The notes: a model not told the origin generated them from the letters alone. A stretch of 64,000 bases of DNA from Myxococcota bacterium (GCA_028277885.1 JANQFK010000046.1:111412-175411); one strand, 5' to 3'; counted from the stretch's first letter, positions 6,270 through 14,973 are shown. Translations and numbers: made by a program.

Positions 6270-8036
6270 GTGTCGCGCGCAGAGCGCCTCGTCACCGGCC
6301 TGCTGCTCCTCGCCTTTCTCGCCAAGCTGGGCTTCGACCTCTGGGCCCTCGACCGCGGCTTCGAGATGGGCGACGAGGGCGCCTTCCTCCTGAACCTGAA
6401 CCATCCCGAGGGCGCCTTCCCGCCCTTCGAGTTCTACCGGCTCCTGGGAGCGGTGGCGGGCGGGCCGTGGATCGGCGTGGCGGGCGCCCGCGCACTGCGC
6501 CTCGCCGCCGAGCTGTTGGGCTCCCTGGCCCTCGTGGCCGGTGTCTTCGCCTGGGCGCGCCGGCGGGTGCTGCCGCGCGAGGTGCGCTTCGTCCCGTTCC
6601 TCGCCCTCGCTCTCCTCGGCACGCTCCTCCACGTCGCGAGCCGCTCCTTCGGGTACAACGACGCGACCAACCTGTGCGTCTACGGCGCGCTCGGCTGCGT
6701 GTTCGCCCTGGCCGGGCGCGACGCCGGAGGCCGCACTCCGCTGCTCGCCGCCGGGGCGGGCCTGCTGCTCGGGCTCCAGCTGTGGATCAAGTTCCCCACC
6801 GCGATCCTGTGGGTGGGGGTCCTCGCCGGTGCCCTGGGCGTCGGCTTCCGCTGGCTCCCCGGCCGGGAGCGGGCGCGGCTCGTGGGGGTCTTCGCGGCGT
6901 CCTTCGCGGCGGGCGCGCTCCTCGTCGTGCTGGGCACCGGAGGCATCGGGCCGCTCCTCGCGCGCCTCGAGATCGCCGCGCAGATTCCCGCGCTCTCGGG
7001 CTACCGGCCGCTGGAGATCCTCGCCCGCTACCTCCGCTTCGACCTCGGCACCGCGCTCCACGTGCTGCTCTTCGCCGGGGGCTTCGCGGCCGTCGCGGGC
7101 CTGGCGTCGCGCTTCGCCCGGCTCTCCCTCGACGTCGCGCTCTGCGCGGGCCTCGGTGTCGCGTCCGCGATCACCTTCGTCTCGGCGGAGCGCAGCCACC
7201 CGTTCTTCCACCACCCCTCGCTGATGGATCTCGCGGCCCTCGCGGTGGGGCTCTCGCTCCTGCTCGCGCTCCGCGTCCTCGCGAGGGAGCGGCGCGCCGA
7301 GGTCGCGGTGCCCCTCGCGATCCTGCTCGTCGCGCCCTGGCTCCAGATCGCGGGCACCAACGTCACCCTCACGCTGCGACTGCCCTCCCACGTGCTGCCG
7401 CTCTTCGTCGTGCTGGGCGTCGCGCTCCTCGACCTGCGCGCGCGCGCGGGCTGCGTGCGGCTCCACGCGCTCTTCGCGGTGCTGGCCGTGGCGCTCACGG
7501 GCTGGCTCTTCGTCCACCACCGGGCCCTCGAGCCCTACGGCCTGCGCTCGGCCATGCACGAGCAGACCCAGGGGGTCGAGTCCCTCGGCGTGCGCGTGGA
7601 CCTCGCGACGCGCAGCTTCCTGCGCAAGGTGGAGCAGGCCTTCGCCGAGGCCGGCTTCCGGCCCGGCGACCCGGTGCTCGCCCTCGACTACATGCCGGGT
7701 CTCGTCTACTTCCTCGGTGCGCGGTCACCGGGCTACAACGTCTACCTGTTCGACACTCCGAGGCTCAACTGCTTCAGCCTCGACCACGCGGGCCTCGAGC
7801 GGCCGCCCTTCCTGGTGCTCGGCCGCGCCATGACCGACGCCCAGGGCGAGTGCCTCGACGCCTTCGCGTTCCCGGCAGACTTCGAGCTCGCACGGAGCTT
7901 CGTCTTCCCCTACGAGGAGGTCTACCGCGGCTTCGGCGGCTACGGGATGTCCCACGTGCACATCTACGTGCCCGCGGAGGCTACTCCCGGACGCGGACCC
8001 GCAGCGTCCGCGACGCGCTCCACAGACGGAAGCTGA
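6270..8036 (+). CDS. Multi-spanning membrane protein, probable GT-C-type glycosyltransferase
   Basis: GTG at 6270 is chosen because the coding character, a signal-anchor (RLVTGLLLLAFLAKLGFDL) and the first conserved-looking motif all begin here; the longer frame runs back through a repeat. The 588-residue product has about ten hydrophobic segments, an early acidic motif EMGDEG just after the first helix, and a C-terminal soluble part. This is the layout of ArnT/PMT-like GT-C enzymes, which transfer sugars from polyprenyl-phosphate donors outside the inner membrane. No specific family signature is seen, so the assignment is tentative. The 3' end overlaps the convergent radical SAM gene by 56 bases. 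Confidence 0.6.
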   Translation: MSRAERLVTGLLLLAFLAKLGFDLWALDRGFEMGDEGAFLLNLNHPEGAFPPFEFYRLLGAVAGGPWIGVAGARALRLAAELLGSLALVAGVFAWARRRVLPREVRFVPFLALALLGTLLHVASRSFGYNDATNLCVYGALGCVFALAGRDAGGRTPLLAAGAGLLLGLQLWIKFPTAILWVGVLAGALGVGFRWLPGRERARLVGVFAASFAAGALLVVLGTGGIGPLLARLEIAAQIPALSGYRPLEILARYLRFDLGTALHVLLFAGGFAAVAGLASRFARLSLDVALCAGLGVASAITFVSAERSHPFFHHPSLMDLAALAVGLSLLLALRVLARERRAEVAVPLAILLVAPWLQIAGTNVTLTLRLPSHVLPLFVVLGVALLDLRARAGCVRLHALFAVLAVALTGWLFVHHRALEPYGLRSAMHEQTQGVESLGVRVDLATRSFLRKVEQAFAEAGFRPGDPVLALDYMPGLVYFLGARSPGYNVYLFDTPRLNCFSLDHAGLERPPFLVLGRAMTDAQGECLDAFAFPADFELARSFVFPYEEVYRGFGGYGMSHVHIYVPAEATPGRGPAASATRSTDGS

Positions 8037-9528
8037 AGAAGCGCTCGAAGCGCGAGCGCGGCCGGTTGCGCAGCACGCCCCACACCGCCCGGGCCGCGGT
8101 GACCGGGCGCAGCAGGTAGTAGGCGCCGTAGAAGACCAGGTAGCCGCCGATGCGCAGCGCGTGGACGAAGCCGCTGCTCCAGCGCGGGTGCCAGGAGGTG
8201 AAGCCGGTGGTGAAGTCGAGGTTGCGGTCGAGGTCGAGGAAGTACGCGTCGCTGAGCTCCACCCGGCCCTCGCGGAGCGCCGTGTCGTAGTACTCCGAGC
8301 CCGGGTAGGCGGCGAAGCGGTTCAGGAACAGGATCGAGAAGCCCGCCCAGACCATGCGCAGCAGGTAGCGGTAGGTCTCGAGCACGTCGCGCAGGCGCTC
8401 CTCGGGGAAGCCGATGATCATGAAGGCGCTCACCCGCAGCGGGATCTTCTCGCGTCGGATCGTCCGCACCACCTCGAGCACGTTCTCGAGGTCGATCCGC
8501 TTGCGGTTGATCTCGAGCACCCGGGGCGAGCCGGACTCCGGCGCGAGGATCAGCTCGTCACAGCCCGAGCGCGCCATCAAGCGCAGCAGCTCGGCGTCGA
8601 GGGCCTCGCTCCGCGTCCCCGCCGCGGTCTTCCAGGTGATGCCGAGGTCGCGCTCGATCAGCTCGCGGCACAGGTCCTTCGCCCAGCGCCGGTTGATGAT
8701 GGGGGTCAGGTCGAGGAAGTGGAAGTCCGTCGCCCCGTAGGCGCGCATGTAGGCTTCCATCTCGTCGGCGATGTCCTGCGGATCGCGGGTGAAGTAGTGC
8801 ACGCCCCACATCTGCTCGTTCGAGCAGAACTTGCAGGTGTAGGGACAGCCGCGGGAGCCGATCACCACCATGGGCCGCTGCGCCGGCTCGTAGGACATGG
8901 ACGCGAAGAGGCCCGCGTCGATGTAGCGCTTCACCGGGAACAGGTCCCAGGCCGGCCACGGGATCTCGTCGAGGCTGCGCCGCCGCCGGCGCCGCGGATT
9001 GGTCCGCACCCGGCCCTCGGCGTCCCGGTAGGCGAGGCCCTCGATGCGGTCCGGCCCGGGCGCCCCCGCCTCGCCGGCCAGGTGGGCCGCGAGCTCGCAC
9101 ACGGTCTCCTCGCCCTCGCCCAGCACGGCCCAGCGCGCCGGGCTCTCGCGCAGCACGAGGTCGGTGCAGTGGGTGACGTGCTCGCCACCGCAGACGAGGG
9201 CCGCCTCGGGCAGCCGCCGGTGGATCGCCTCGAGGACGGCGCGCGAGATCGGCCAGAAGCTCGAGAACATCGTGCTCACGCCGACGACGTCGGTGTCCGG
9301 GTCGATGCGCTCGGCGATCTCGTCGGGCAGCAGCCCGTGGACGAAGAACCCGTCGCCGAGGTCGGTGACGCGCCCGATCGCCTCGCCGAGGCCGTCGACG
9401 GCGGCCACCTCGTGCCCGGCCTCGCGCAGGCTGGCCGCCACGTAGGCCAGGCCGATGGGCGGCTGGATGGCCGGCAGCCCCTTCACGTTCCGCACGTGCA
9501 GCGGAGGGTGGACCAGCGTGATCTTCAT
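7981..9528 (-). CDS. B12-binding-domain radical SAM protein
   Basis: 515 residues. An N-terminal cobalamin-binding-like Rossmann domain (starting KITLVHPPL, with PIGLAYVAASLREAGHEV and later VGVSTMFSS) precedes a radical SAM core with CPYTCKFC, Cys at about 228, 232 and 235, the ligands for the 4Fe-4S cluster. A C-terminal hydrophobic stretch (IGGYLVFYGAYYLL) may contact the membrane. Members of this class carry out methylations or rearrangements of lipids and natural products; examples are hopanoid methylases and BchE-like enzymes. The substrate is unknown. ATG at 9528 gives the full N-terminal domain. Confidence 0.88.
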   Translation of the reverse strand: MKITLVHPPLHVRNVKGLPAIQPPIGLAYVAASLREAGHEVAAVDGLGEAIGRVTDLGDGFFVHGLLPDEIAERIDPDTDVVGVSTMFSSFWPISRAVLEAIHRRLPEAALVCGGEHVTHCTDLVLRESPARWAVLGEGEETVCELAAHLAGEAGAPGPDRIEGLAYRDAEGRVRTNPRRRRRRSLDEIPWPAWDLFPVKRYIDAGLFASMSYEPAQRPMVVIGSRGCPYTCKFCSNEQMWGVHYFTRDPQDIADEMEAYMRAYGATDFHFLDLTPIINRRWAKDLCRELIERDLGITWKTAAGTRSEALDAELLRLMARSGCDELILAPESGSPRVLEINRKRIDLENVLEVVRTIRREKIPLRVSAFMIIGFPEERLRDVLETYRYLLRMVWAGFSILFLNRFAAYPGSEYYDTALREGRVELSDAYFLDLDRNLDFTTGFTSWHPRWSSGFVHALRIGGYLVFYGAYYLLRPVTAARAVWGVLRNRPRSRFERFFSFRLWSASRTLRVRVRE

Positions 9529-9585
9529 CGACGCCGCCAGGGTACCAGAGGTCGGGCGGATCCCCGCGCGCGGCCTGCCTCCGCT

Positions 9586-9927
9586 TCAGGAGAAGAGCGC
9601 GCGCACCACGGCCCGATGGAGCAGGAAGCCGAGGGGCAGGGCGGCGCAGCCCATCGCGTAGGCCTGCCAGAAGCCGAGGCTCCAGCGCTCGGCGAGCAGG
9701 AAGGGAAGGAAGAAGGTCAGGCTGATGGGGATGGCGACGAAGATGCTCCGGGCGAGCAGCAGCGTCGACTCCTCGCTGCCGTGCTCGCGGAAGGAAAGTG
9801 GGAGCACGAGCATGGTGGCGAGGGGCAGGGCCACGAAGAAGCCGGCCAGGGCCGGCAGGCGCCCCGAGAGCCAGGACGCGAAGCCGATGACCAGCGCGGA
9901 GACGAGGACGTTGAGGGCGAGAGTCAA
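9586..9927 (-). CDS. DUF3147-family small integral membrane protein
   Basis: 113 residues with four hydrophobic segments and the DUF3147 pattern: LVSALVIGFASWLSGRLPAL, then an LPLATMLVL helix, then ARSIFVAIPISLTFFLPFLL. The only start that fits is TTG at 9927, which overlaps the TGA stop of the esterase gene as TTGA, so translation is probably coupled. The function of the family is unknown. Confidence 0.75.
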   Translation of the reverse strand: MTLALNVLVSALVIGFASWLSGRLPALAGFFVALPLATMLVLPLSFREHGSEESTLLLARSIFVAIPISLTFFLPFLLAERWSLGFWQAYAMGCAALPLGFLLHRAVVRALFS

Positions 9928-10907
9928 GAGCGGGCCTCCATTACTCCATCGATGCGCTCGCTCGCGAACGCCAGCATGCGCTCGATCGCCTCCCGACCCG
10001 CCCGGTGGGGGAACGCCATGAAGGCGTGGATGGCGCCGGGCCAGAGCGACAGCTGCGCCTCGTTGCCGGCGGCGAGCCAGCGGGACGCCATGAAGAGCGT
10101 GTCGTCCACCAGCGGGTCGAGGGTGCCCACCGTGAACAGCGCCGGCGGCAGCCCGGTGAGGTCGGCGAACAGCGGCGACACGTCCGGATCGCGTCGCCGG
10201 GACGGATCGGGCACGAACTGGTCCACGAACCACTCGACGATCGGCGTGCTAAGCACGAGGTTGCGGTCGCCCCAGGCGCGCACGCTCGGCGTCAGCGTCA
10301 GGTCGTAGCAGCCGAAGACCAGGTTCGCGCCGGCGAAGCCCGTGAAGCCGTGGCGGTCGCGCATGCGCAGCAGCGTCACGGCGGCGAGATGGGCGCCGGC
10401 CGACTCGCCGCCGATCAGGAACGTGGAGGTGCCGAACTCCTGCGCCGCGTTCTCGACGAGCCAGCGGGCCGCGGCCTCGCAGTCGTCGGGCGCCGCCGGG
10501 TAGGGGTGCTCGGGAGCCAGGCGGTAGTCGACGCTCACGACGGCCGCGCCGCAGCGCTCGGCCAGCTCCTTCAGACGCGGGTCCTGGTGGTGCGCGCCGC
10601 CGATCACCCAGCCGCCCCCGTGGAGGTGGAGGAAGGCGCAGCGCGGCGTGCCTTCGGGGAGGAACTGGCGCAGCCGGAGCGGGCCGGCCGGCCCGTCGAT
10701 GGTGCGATCGACGCCGTCCGGGAGGATCTCGAGGGGGAGCGGCCCCTCGCCCGACTCGCGCTCGGCGCGCGTCTCCTCGGGGGGGCGCTCGTGGACGGCG
10801 GGAACGTCGGCGAGCACCTTCTCGACCAGCCGGTTCAGCTCCTGCGTCTCCTCGGGCACGGCCTCGTCGCGGAACAGCTCGGGATCGAACAGGGGAGCGC
10901 TGCGCAT
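9924..10907 (-). CDS. Alpha/beta hydrolase, hormone-sensitive-lipase (HSL) family esterase
   Basis: 327 residues. Oxyanion motif HGGG at 96-99, nucleophile elbow GESAG with Ser169, Asp264 in GTLDPL and His294 in AIHAF make a complete catalytic triad. The HSL-type ordering (HGGGW well upstream of GxSAG, with DYRLAPEHPYPA between) is clear. ATG at 10907 is chosen because upstream codons are low-complexity and run into the spacer. It probably hydrolyses short- to medium-chain esters in the cytoplasm. It overlaps the DUF3147 gene by four bases. Confidence 0.92.
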   Translation of the reverse strand: MRSAPLFDPELFRDEAVPEETQELNRLVEKVLADVPAVHERPPEETRAERESGEGPLPLEILPDGVDRTIDGPAGPLRLRQFLPEGTPRCAFLHLHGGGWVIGGAHHQDPRLKELAERCGAAVVSVDYRLAPEHPYPAAPDDCEAAARWLVENAAQEFGTSTFLIGGESAGAHLAAVTLLRMRDRHGFTGFAGANLVFGCYDLTLTPSVRAWGDRNLVLSTPIVEWFVDQFVPDPSRRRDPDVSPLFADLTGLPPALFTVGTLDPLVDDTLFMASRWLAAGNEAQLSLWPGAIHAFMAFPHRAGREAIERMLAFASERIDGVMEARS

Positions 10908-11010
10908 GGGGGCAGCGTAGCCCAGCGCCCCCGCGGAGCGGACCGCTCGCGGCGCCGGCAGGTACGCTGATCGCGTACGTGCTGGGACTCGGGGCGCGCA
11001 CGGTGGGGCT

Positions 11011-11439
11011 CCCCGCATTGGTCATCGCGTCGGCGTGGGCACTGGCGCGTACGATCGCATGCGCGAGCGCCAAGGCGACGCCGTGATCGGCCTCGACCAG
11101 GACCAGAGGTCGTGCAGGCGCAGCAGACGGCCGGGCGCTACGTCCTCCGGAGCGACGTCTGCGATCCCGAGTTCCTGCAACACGTGCAACGCCTGGGCTG
11201 CGTGCGGGCGGCGCGGCTGGTCTTCCCGAGCCAGCGGGAGGCGGCCGACGTGGCGCGCGTCATTCGGAGCGGGCTTCGCGGGACGCATCGCCGCGACGGC
11301 CAGGTACGCCGACCGGATCCCGCTGCTCGAGAAGGCCGGCGTCGGGCTCGCGTTCAACCTCCGCGCGGACGCCGGGGCGGCCTTCGCCGACCACGTCATC
11401 CAGGGGGTCGCGGCGGATCCGGCGGGAGCGGGTGCGTAG
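11011..11439 (+). pseudogene. Decayed RCK/TrkA-N domain of a KefB-type cation:proton antiporter
   Basis: Three consecutive segments read like the C-terminal regulatory domain of KefB/KefC-type proteins but in alternating frames. VGTGAYDRMRERQGD through GLDQD is in one frame (from 11035). PEVVQAQQTAGRYVL to VARVIRSG is in a second frame (about 11101-11270). FAGRIAATARYADR, AFNLRADAGAAFADHV and a TAG stop at 11437-11439 are back in the first. The breaks lie near 11101 and 11270. The membrane antiporter half is absent. Two sequencing errors could mimic this, but the missing upstream half makes a relic more likely. Confidence 0.7.
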
Positions 11440-11448
11440 GACGCCGGC

Positions 11449-11491
11449 GTCGGTCCGGCCGACGGCGCAGCGAGAAGGCCGCGAAGCGGCT
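11449..11491 (+). repeat. Two small hairpins after the KefB relic
   Basis: GTCGG-TCCGG-CCGAC (11449-11463) and GGCCGC-GAA-GCGGCT (11477-11491) follow the TAG stop of the relic at a spacing of 28 bases. The second shares the CCGC-GAA-GCGG core of a hairpin in the 4.4-kb array. Confidence 0.45.
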
Positions 11492-11523
11492 CGGCAGCCA
11501 ACGCCGGATGCTATTCTCCTCCG

Positions 11524-12444
11524 GTGAGCCTCGTCGACCGCGCCGAGTACTGCGCCTACCTCGCCGGCACCGGGATCGCGCGCCGCCTGCCCCTGTCTCG
11601 GACCCGGCGCATGGCGGAGCGTGCGGCCCGTCTCTTCTTCGACCGCGACGGACGCCACGCGCGACGCGCTCTGGTCAACCTGCGTCTCGCCTATCCCGAG
11701 CTCCCCGAGCCCCAGCTCCTGGAGATGGGGCGCCAGAGCTTCGTCCACTTCGCTTGGAACGTGATCGACTTCGCGCGGTCGGAGACCTGGAGCGACGCGG
11801 AGCTCGAGAGCCGGGTCGAAGTCCGAAACCCGGAGATCCTCGAGTCGGCGCTGGCTCGCGGACGCGGCGCCCTGCTGCTCACACTCCACCTCGGGAACTT
11901 CGAGCTGGCGATCCGCGCCCTCGGACGCCGCTTCCCCGGCTTCGCCGCACTGGGACGGGTGCAGAGCAACCCGCTGATCCAGGAGCGCCTGGCGCGCAAC
12001 CGCACCCGCTCCGGCGCCGAGCTCATCGACCGCCGCGGCGCGACGAGCGCGGCGCTGCGGGTGCTGAGGCAGGGGCGGACCCTGGCGATCCTTCTCGACC
12101 AGTACGTTCGCCGCGGCCACGGCGTGTACGTCCCGCTGTTCGGCCACCGCTGCGCGACCTCGTCGGGCATGGCGATCCTCGCCCTGCGCACCGGCGCGCC
12201 GGTGGTGCCGGGCTACATCGTGCGCGACGGGCTCGACCACCACGTGATCGAGTTCCTCGCCGAGCTGGAGCCTCCGCGCGACAGCGCTCGCCGGGAGCAG
12301 ATCCTCGAGGCCACCGAGAGCTACAACCGGGTCATGGAGCACCTGATCCGCAAGCACCCGGAGCAGTGGATGTGGGCCCACCGTCGATTCCGCCGCAGCC
12401 CCGACCTCCGCGGCGACCCCTACGAGGATCCCGGAGGGTCCTAG
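11524..12444 (+). CDS. Lipid A biosynthesis-type lauroyl/myristoyl acyltransferase (LpxL/HtrB family)
   Basis: 306 residues beginning with GTG at 11524. The acyltransferase motif H-x4-E is present as HLGNFE (His122, Glu127). The family's later blocks RGATSAALRVLRQG, DQYVRRGHGVYVPLFG and the C-terminal QWMWAHRRFR are also present. The enzyme would transfer an acyl chain to a lipid A precursor or related glycolipid at the inner membrane. A strong N-terminal membrane anchor is not obvious. The gene stands alone, between a relic and a terminator-like hairpin. Confidence 0.9.
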   Translation: MSLVDRAEYCAYLAGTGIARRLPLSRTRRMAERAARLFFDRDGRHARRALVNLRLAYPELPEPQLLEMGRQSFVHFAWNVIDFARSETWSDAELESRVEVRNPEILESALARGRGALLLTLHLGNFELAIRALGRRFPGFAALGRVQSNPLIQERLARNRTRSGAELIDRRGATSAALRVLRQGRTLAILLDQYVRRGHGVYVPLFGHRCATSSGMAILALRTGAPVVPGYIVRDGLDHHVIEFLAELEPPRDSARREQILEATESYNRVMEHLIRKHPEQWMWAHRRFRRSPDLRGDPYEDPGGS

Positions 12445-12460
12445 CGGTCTCGCCGTTGCG

Positions 12461-12495
12461 CGAGTGCCGCCGAGCGGCGTCGGCTGGTGCACTCG
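12461..12495. terminator. Hairpin between convergent acyltransferase and tRNA-Arg
   Basis: CGAGTGC (12461-12467) pairs with GCACTCG (12489-12495), and an inner GCCGC-CGA-GCGGC stem lies at 12466-12478. There is no U-tract. The position between convergent transcripts suggests a bidirectional terminator. Confidence 0.5.
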
Positions 12496-12518
12496 ACCGC
12501 GCCTGAAGGGGAGCCCCG

Positions 12519-12595
12519 TGGCACGCCGGGAGGGATTCGAACCCCCGACCCCCAGGTTCGAAGCCTGGTGCTCTATCCAGCTGAGCTACCGGCGC
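12519..12595 (-). tRNA. tRNA-Arg (anticodon TCG), CCA encoded
   Basis: A full cloverleaf on the minus strand: acceptor GCGCCGG/CCGGCGT, D-arm GCTCAGCTGGATAGAGC, anticodon stem CCAGG/CCTGG with loop CTTCGAA (anticodon TCG, reading CGA), T-loop TTCGAAT, discriminator G and an encoded CCA at the 3' end. Confidence 0.96.
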
Positions 12596-12644
12596 GCGCA
12601 GGGGAAGGAGCAAGTCTCGGAGACGGGTGCTCCGGCGTCAAGCG

Positions 12645-13392
12645 GTCGTCGTCGTCGCCGAACTCGACGAGCTCGTGCTCGAGGAGGCTGCGTCCCACCA
12701 GGCTGAGCTCGAGTCTGGGGCGGGCCCGCCAGCCGAGCCGCAGGTCGAGGCGCGCGGTGCTGCCCACGTCGCGGCTGCGCAGGTCGCCGATCCAGTAGAG
12801 CAGGGTGTCGAGCTCGAGGCGGTGGGGCAGGTCGAGGAGGGAGCGCAGCTGGAGCTTTCGCCACCGGTGCCGGCGACGAGGAGCGCGCCCTGGGTCTCCC
12901 GGCGTCGCGGGTGATGCCGTTGATGACGCCGTTCACCGCGTTCGCGCCCCACAGCGTGCCGCCGGGTCGCAGATCACCTCGATGCGCTCCACGTCCGCGA
13001 GCACCACGTCCTGCAAGTCCCAGAACACGCCGGAGAAGAGTGGCGAGTAGACGCTGCGGCCGTCCGCCAGGACGCGCAGCCCATTGGAGAACCGCGTGCC
13101 GAAGCCGCGGGCGCCGATCGCCCAGCTGCCCGCGTCGATGCGCGCGACGTGGAGCCCCGGCGCCAGCCGCAGCGCCTCGGGCGGGCTCGTCGCGCCGCTG
13201 CGCCGCAGGTCCTCGTTGGTGAGCACCGTGACGGCCGCCGGGGCATCGAGGACGGCGCTCGACGCGCTTCGAGACGGAGTGGACCTCCGCCTCGAGCAGC
13301 TCCTCGAGGGTCGGGCGGGTGAGATCCCGGGGGCCCGCATGCTCGGCGGCGCGGGTCGGGAGCGCGGGCCCGAGCAGCGCGAGAGCGGGCAT
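12645..13392 (-). pseudogene. TonB-dependent receptor, decayed
   Basis: Pieces of one receptor occur in order but in shifting frames. A leader with LTRPTLEELLEAEVHSVSK opens in the frame from 13392. The plug domain (VTVLTNEDLRRSGA, GARGFGTRFSNGLRVLADG, DVVLADVERIEVI) is in another frame. GGTLWGANAVNGVI returns to the first. The last barrel strands (LQLRSLLDLPHRLELDTLL, LRLGWRARPRLELSLVGRS) are in a further frame. Only about 250 codons remain of a protein that is normally about 600 or more, so most of the barrel is deleted as well. The relic stops just before the tRNA-Arg gene on the same strand. Confidence 0.85.
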
Positions 13393-13491
13393 CGCTCGGC
13401 GTGGGCAGGGTCCCCCGGGAGCCCCATCCAGACCCGCCCCTGCGCCACTGCAGCCCTGCGCGGCAGGGGGGACGTCGAATGCTTCGGTGGA

Positions 13492-13553
13492 GATGCCGAG
13501 GCCGGAGCCCGGTGGTCGGCATCCGTAGAACCCCGTCTCGAAGCCGGAGACGG
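13492..13553. other. Two strong hairpins upstream of the TonB-receptor relic
   Basis: GATGCCGA (13492-13499) pairs with TCGGCATC (13516-13523) around an inner CCGG/CCGG stem, and CCGTCTC (13533-13539) pairs with GAGACGG (13547-13553). They lie in the 180-base gap between the XRE gene and the receptor relic, where a leader RNA of the receptor would be. No known riboswitch consensus was recognised. Confidence 0.4.
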
Positions 13554-13575
13554 CGGGAAATGCGAACGGGGGCGC

Positions 13576-13812
13576 CTAAGCGCTCCGCGCCTCCTCGATC
13601 GGGGCGTGGCGGACGCGCCGCGGACCGGGGAAGTAGTCGTCGCGCAGCTCCCAGGGCACGCCCAGTGCCGAGAGGATCTTGCGCTTGGTGGCCTGGCGGC
13701 AGGCCTCGCCCTTCTCCACGGCGTGGACGGTGCGCGCCGCCACCTGGGCGCGCTCGGCGAGCTCGTTCTGGGTCCAGCCGCGCGCCTGCCGCGCGGCGCG
13801 GATGCGGTTCAT
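13576..13812 (-). CDS. Small XRE-family helix-turn-helix regulator
   Basis: 78 residues. Residues 4-55 form a Cro/C1-type HTH (IRAARQARGWTQNELAERA, VAARTVHAVEKGEA, TKRKILSALGV). The short C-terminal tail adds little. ATG at 13812 places the HTH at the usual distance from the N-terminus. It stands alone, upstream of the TonB-receptor relic on the same strand, and may be a small stand-alone DNA-binding protein. Its target is unknown. Confidence 0.85.
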   Translation of the reverse strand: MNRIRAARQARGWTQNELAERAQVAARTVHAVEKGEACRQATKRKILSALGVPWELRDDYFPGPRRVRHAPIEEARSA

Positions 13813-13957
13813 CGGGGCCTCGGGAAGGTATCCATCGAAGAGACGATGGTAGCGCCGAGACCGGCGTCAGGCACCGACAGCAAGGCCCCACGCTGGGGAA
13901 GACCCGCAGCCGGCCGGGCCCGGAGCCCGGGCTCAAGATGCTGGATTCATTGGGTTT

Positions 13958-14374
13958 TCAGCGCCAGCCCGAGAGCCCCGGGCCGCCCGGCAGGACGGAC
14001 GCCAGGCTCTGATAGGTGTGGGGCTCCTTCACCACGGGCTCCCAGTCGCCGACCGCGATCACCAGTGCGACGAGGACGGCCCCGGCGAGGGCGCCCACGG
14101 CCTGGAGACCCAGCCGCTCCGCCCAGGCGGTCTGGGGTCGCCCGGCCCAGCGGGCGAGCCCGGCGAGCCGCACGTCGGCGTCGCGGGCCGGTGCCAGGGG
14201 GACGAGGGAGAGCGGCAGCCGCCGCAGCAGGGCCTCGGCGGACTCGAGCTCCTCGAGCGACCGCGCGCAGCGGCGGCACTCCTCGGCATGGGCGCGGACC
14301 GCGGACTCCTCGGGCGCGGGAAGGGTGCCGTCCAGCACCGCGGGCAGCAGCCGGCTCGCTGCGCGATGCCTCAT
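13958..14374 (-). CDS. Anti-sigma factor, zinc-finger (ZAS-like)
   Basis: 138 residues. The N-terminal half has HAEECRRC, the H-x3-C-x2-C zinc-binding pattern of ECF anti-sigma factors. A single transmembrane helix (LQAVGALAGAVLVALVIAVG) follows near residues 89-108, with a short periplasmic tail. The start ATG overlaps the sigma gene's TGA as ATGA, so the pair is translationally coupled. It would hold the partner sigma factor at the membrane until a signal releases it. The periplasmic tail is only about 30 residues, which limits direct sensing. Confidence 0.88.
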   Translation of the reverse strand: MRHRAASRLLPAVLDGTLPAPEESAVRAHAEECRRCARSLEELESAEALLRRLPLSLVPLAPARDADVRLAGLARWAGRPQTAWAERLGLQAVGALAGAVLVALVIAVGDWEPVVKEPHTYQSLASVLPGGPGLSGWR

Positions 14375-14973
14375 CGCGGCCTCCGACCGAGCTCGCGCAG
14401 CAGCGGGCGCATGGCGGTCACCAGCTCCTTGCGGCCGCGGCGCAGCCAGGTGCCCACCGTCGCCAGGGGCACGCCCTCCTGCTCGGCGATCTCGGTGTTG
14501 GTGAGGCCGTGATGGATGCGCAGCACCAGCGCCCGGCGGTGCTGCGGCTTCACGTCGAGCAGCGCGCTCGCGATGGCGGCCAGCATCTCCCCTTCGAGCA
14601 CCTGGGCCTCGGGGCTCGTGCCGCTCTGGCTGGCCGCGAGGCGCGCCTCGGCGAGGACGCGACCGTGGGCGTCGCCGCGCCGGCGCCGCGCGCGCAGCAG
14701 GTTGACCGAGCCGTTCACCGCGGCGCGGTGCAGGTAGCTCCAGAGGCTCGCGGTGCCGCGGTAGGCGGCGCGCGGCAGCGCGAGGAAGACGCGCTGCACC
14801 ACGTCCTCGGCGTCGGCGTGGTTGCCGACGATCCGGTACGCCACGCCCTCGAGCCGCTTGCCGTAGCGGCGGTGGACCTCGCTCAGCACCTGGGTGTCGC
14901 CCGCCAGCCAGCGCCGCTCGAGATCGGCGTCGGCCGCCCGGCCTCCGGCACGCTGGGTCGTGGTTCCGCTCAC
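14371..14973 (-). CDS. ECF-type RNA polymerase sigma factor
   Basis: 200 residues starting with GTG at 14973. Region 2 contains HADAEDVVQRVFLAL and region 4 contains the helix-turn-helix GLTNTEIAEQEGVPLATVGT followed by RRGRKEL. Both regions are intact and spaced normally. The overlapping downstream gene encodes a zinc-finger membrane anti-sigma factor, so this is a complete ECF/anti-sigma module. The regulon cannot be inferred; no convincing ECF promoter was found upstream. Confidence 0.94.
   Translation of the reverse strand: MSGTTTQRAGGRAADADLERRWLAGDTQVLSEVHRRYGKRLEGVAYRIVGNHADAEDVVQRVFLALPRAAYRGTASLWSYLHRAAVNGSVNLLRARRRRGDAHGRVLAEARLAASQSGTSPEAQVLEGEMLAAIASALLDVKPQHRRALVLRIHHGLTNTEIAEQEGVPLATVGTWLRRGRKELVTAMRPLLRELGRRPR

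Noticed and set aside
13492..13553. Cobalamin or c-di-GMP riboswitch before the TonB receptor relic
   Set aside because: The conserved boxes of these riboswitches are not present; only generic hairpins are seen.
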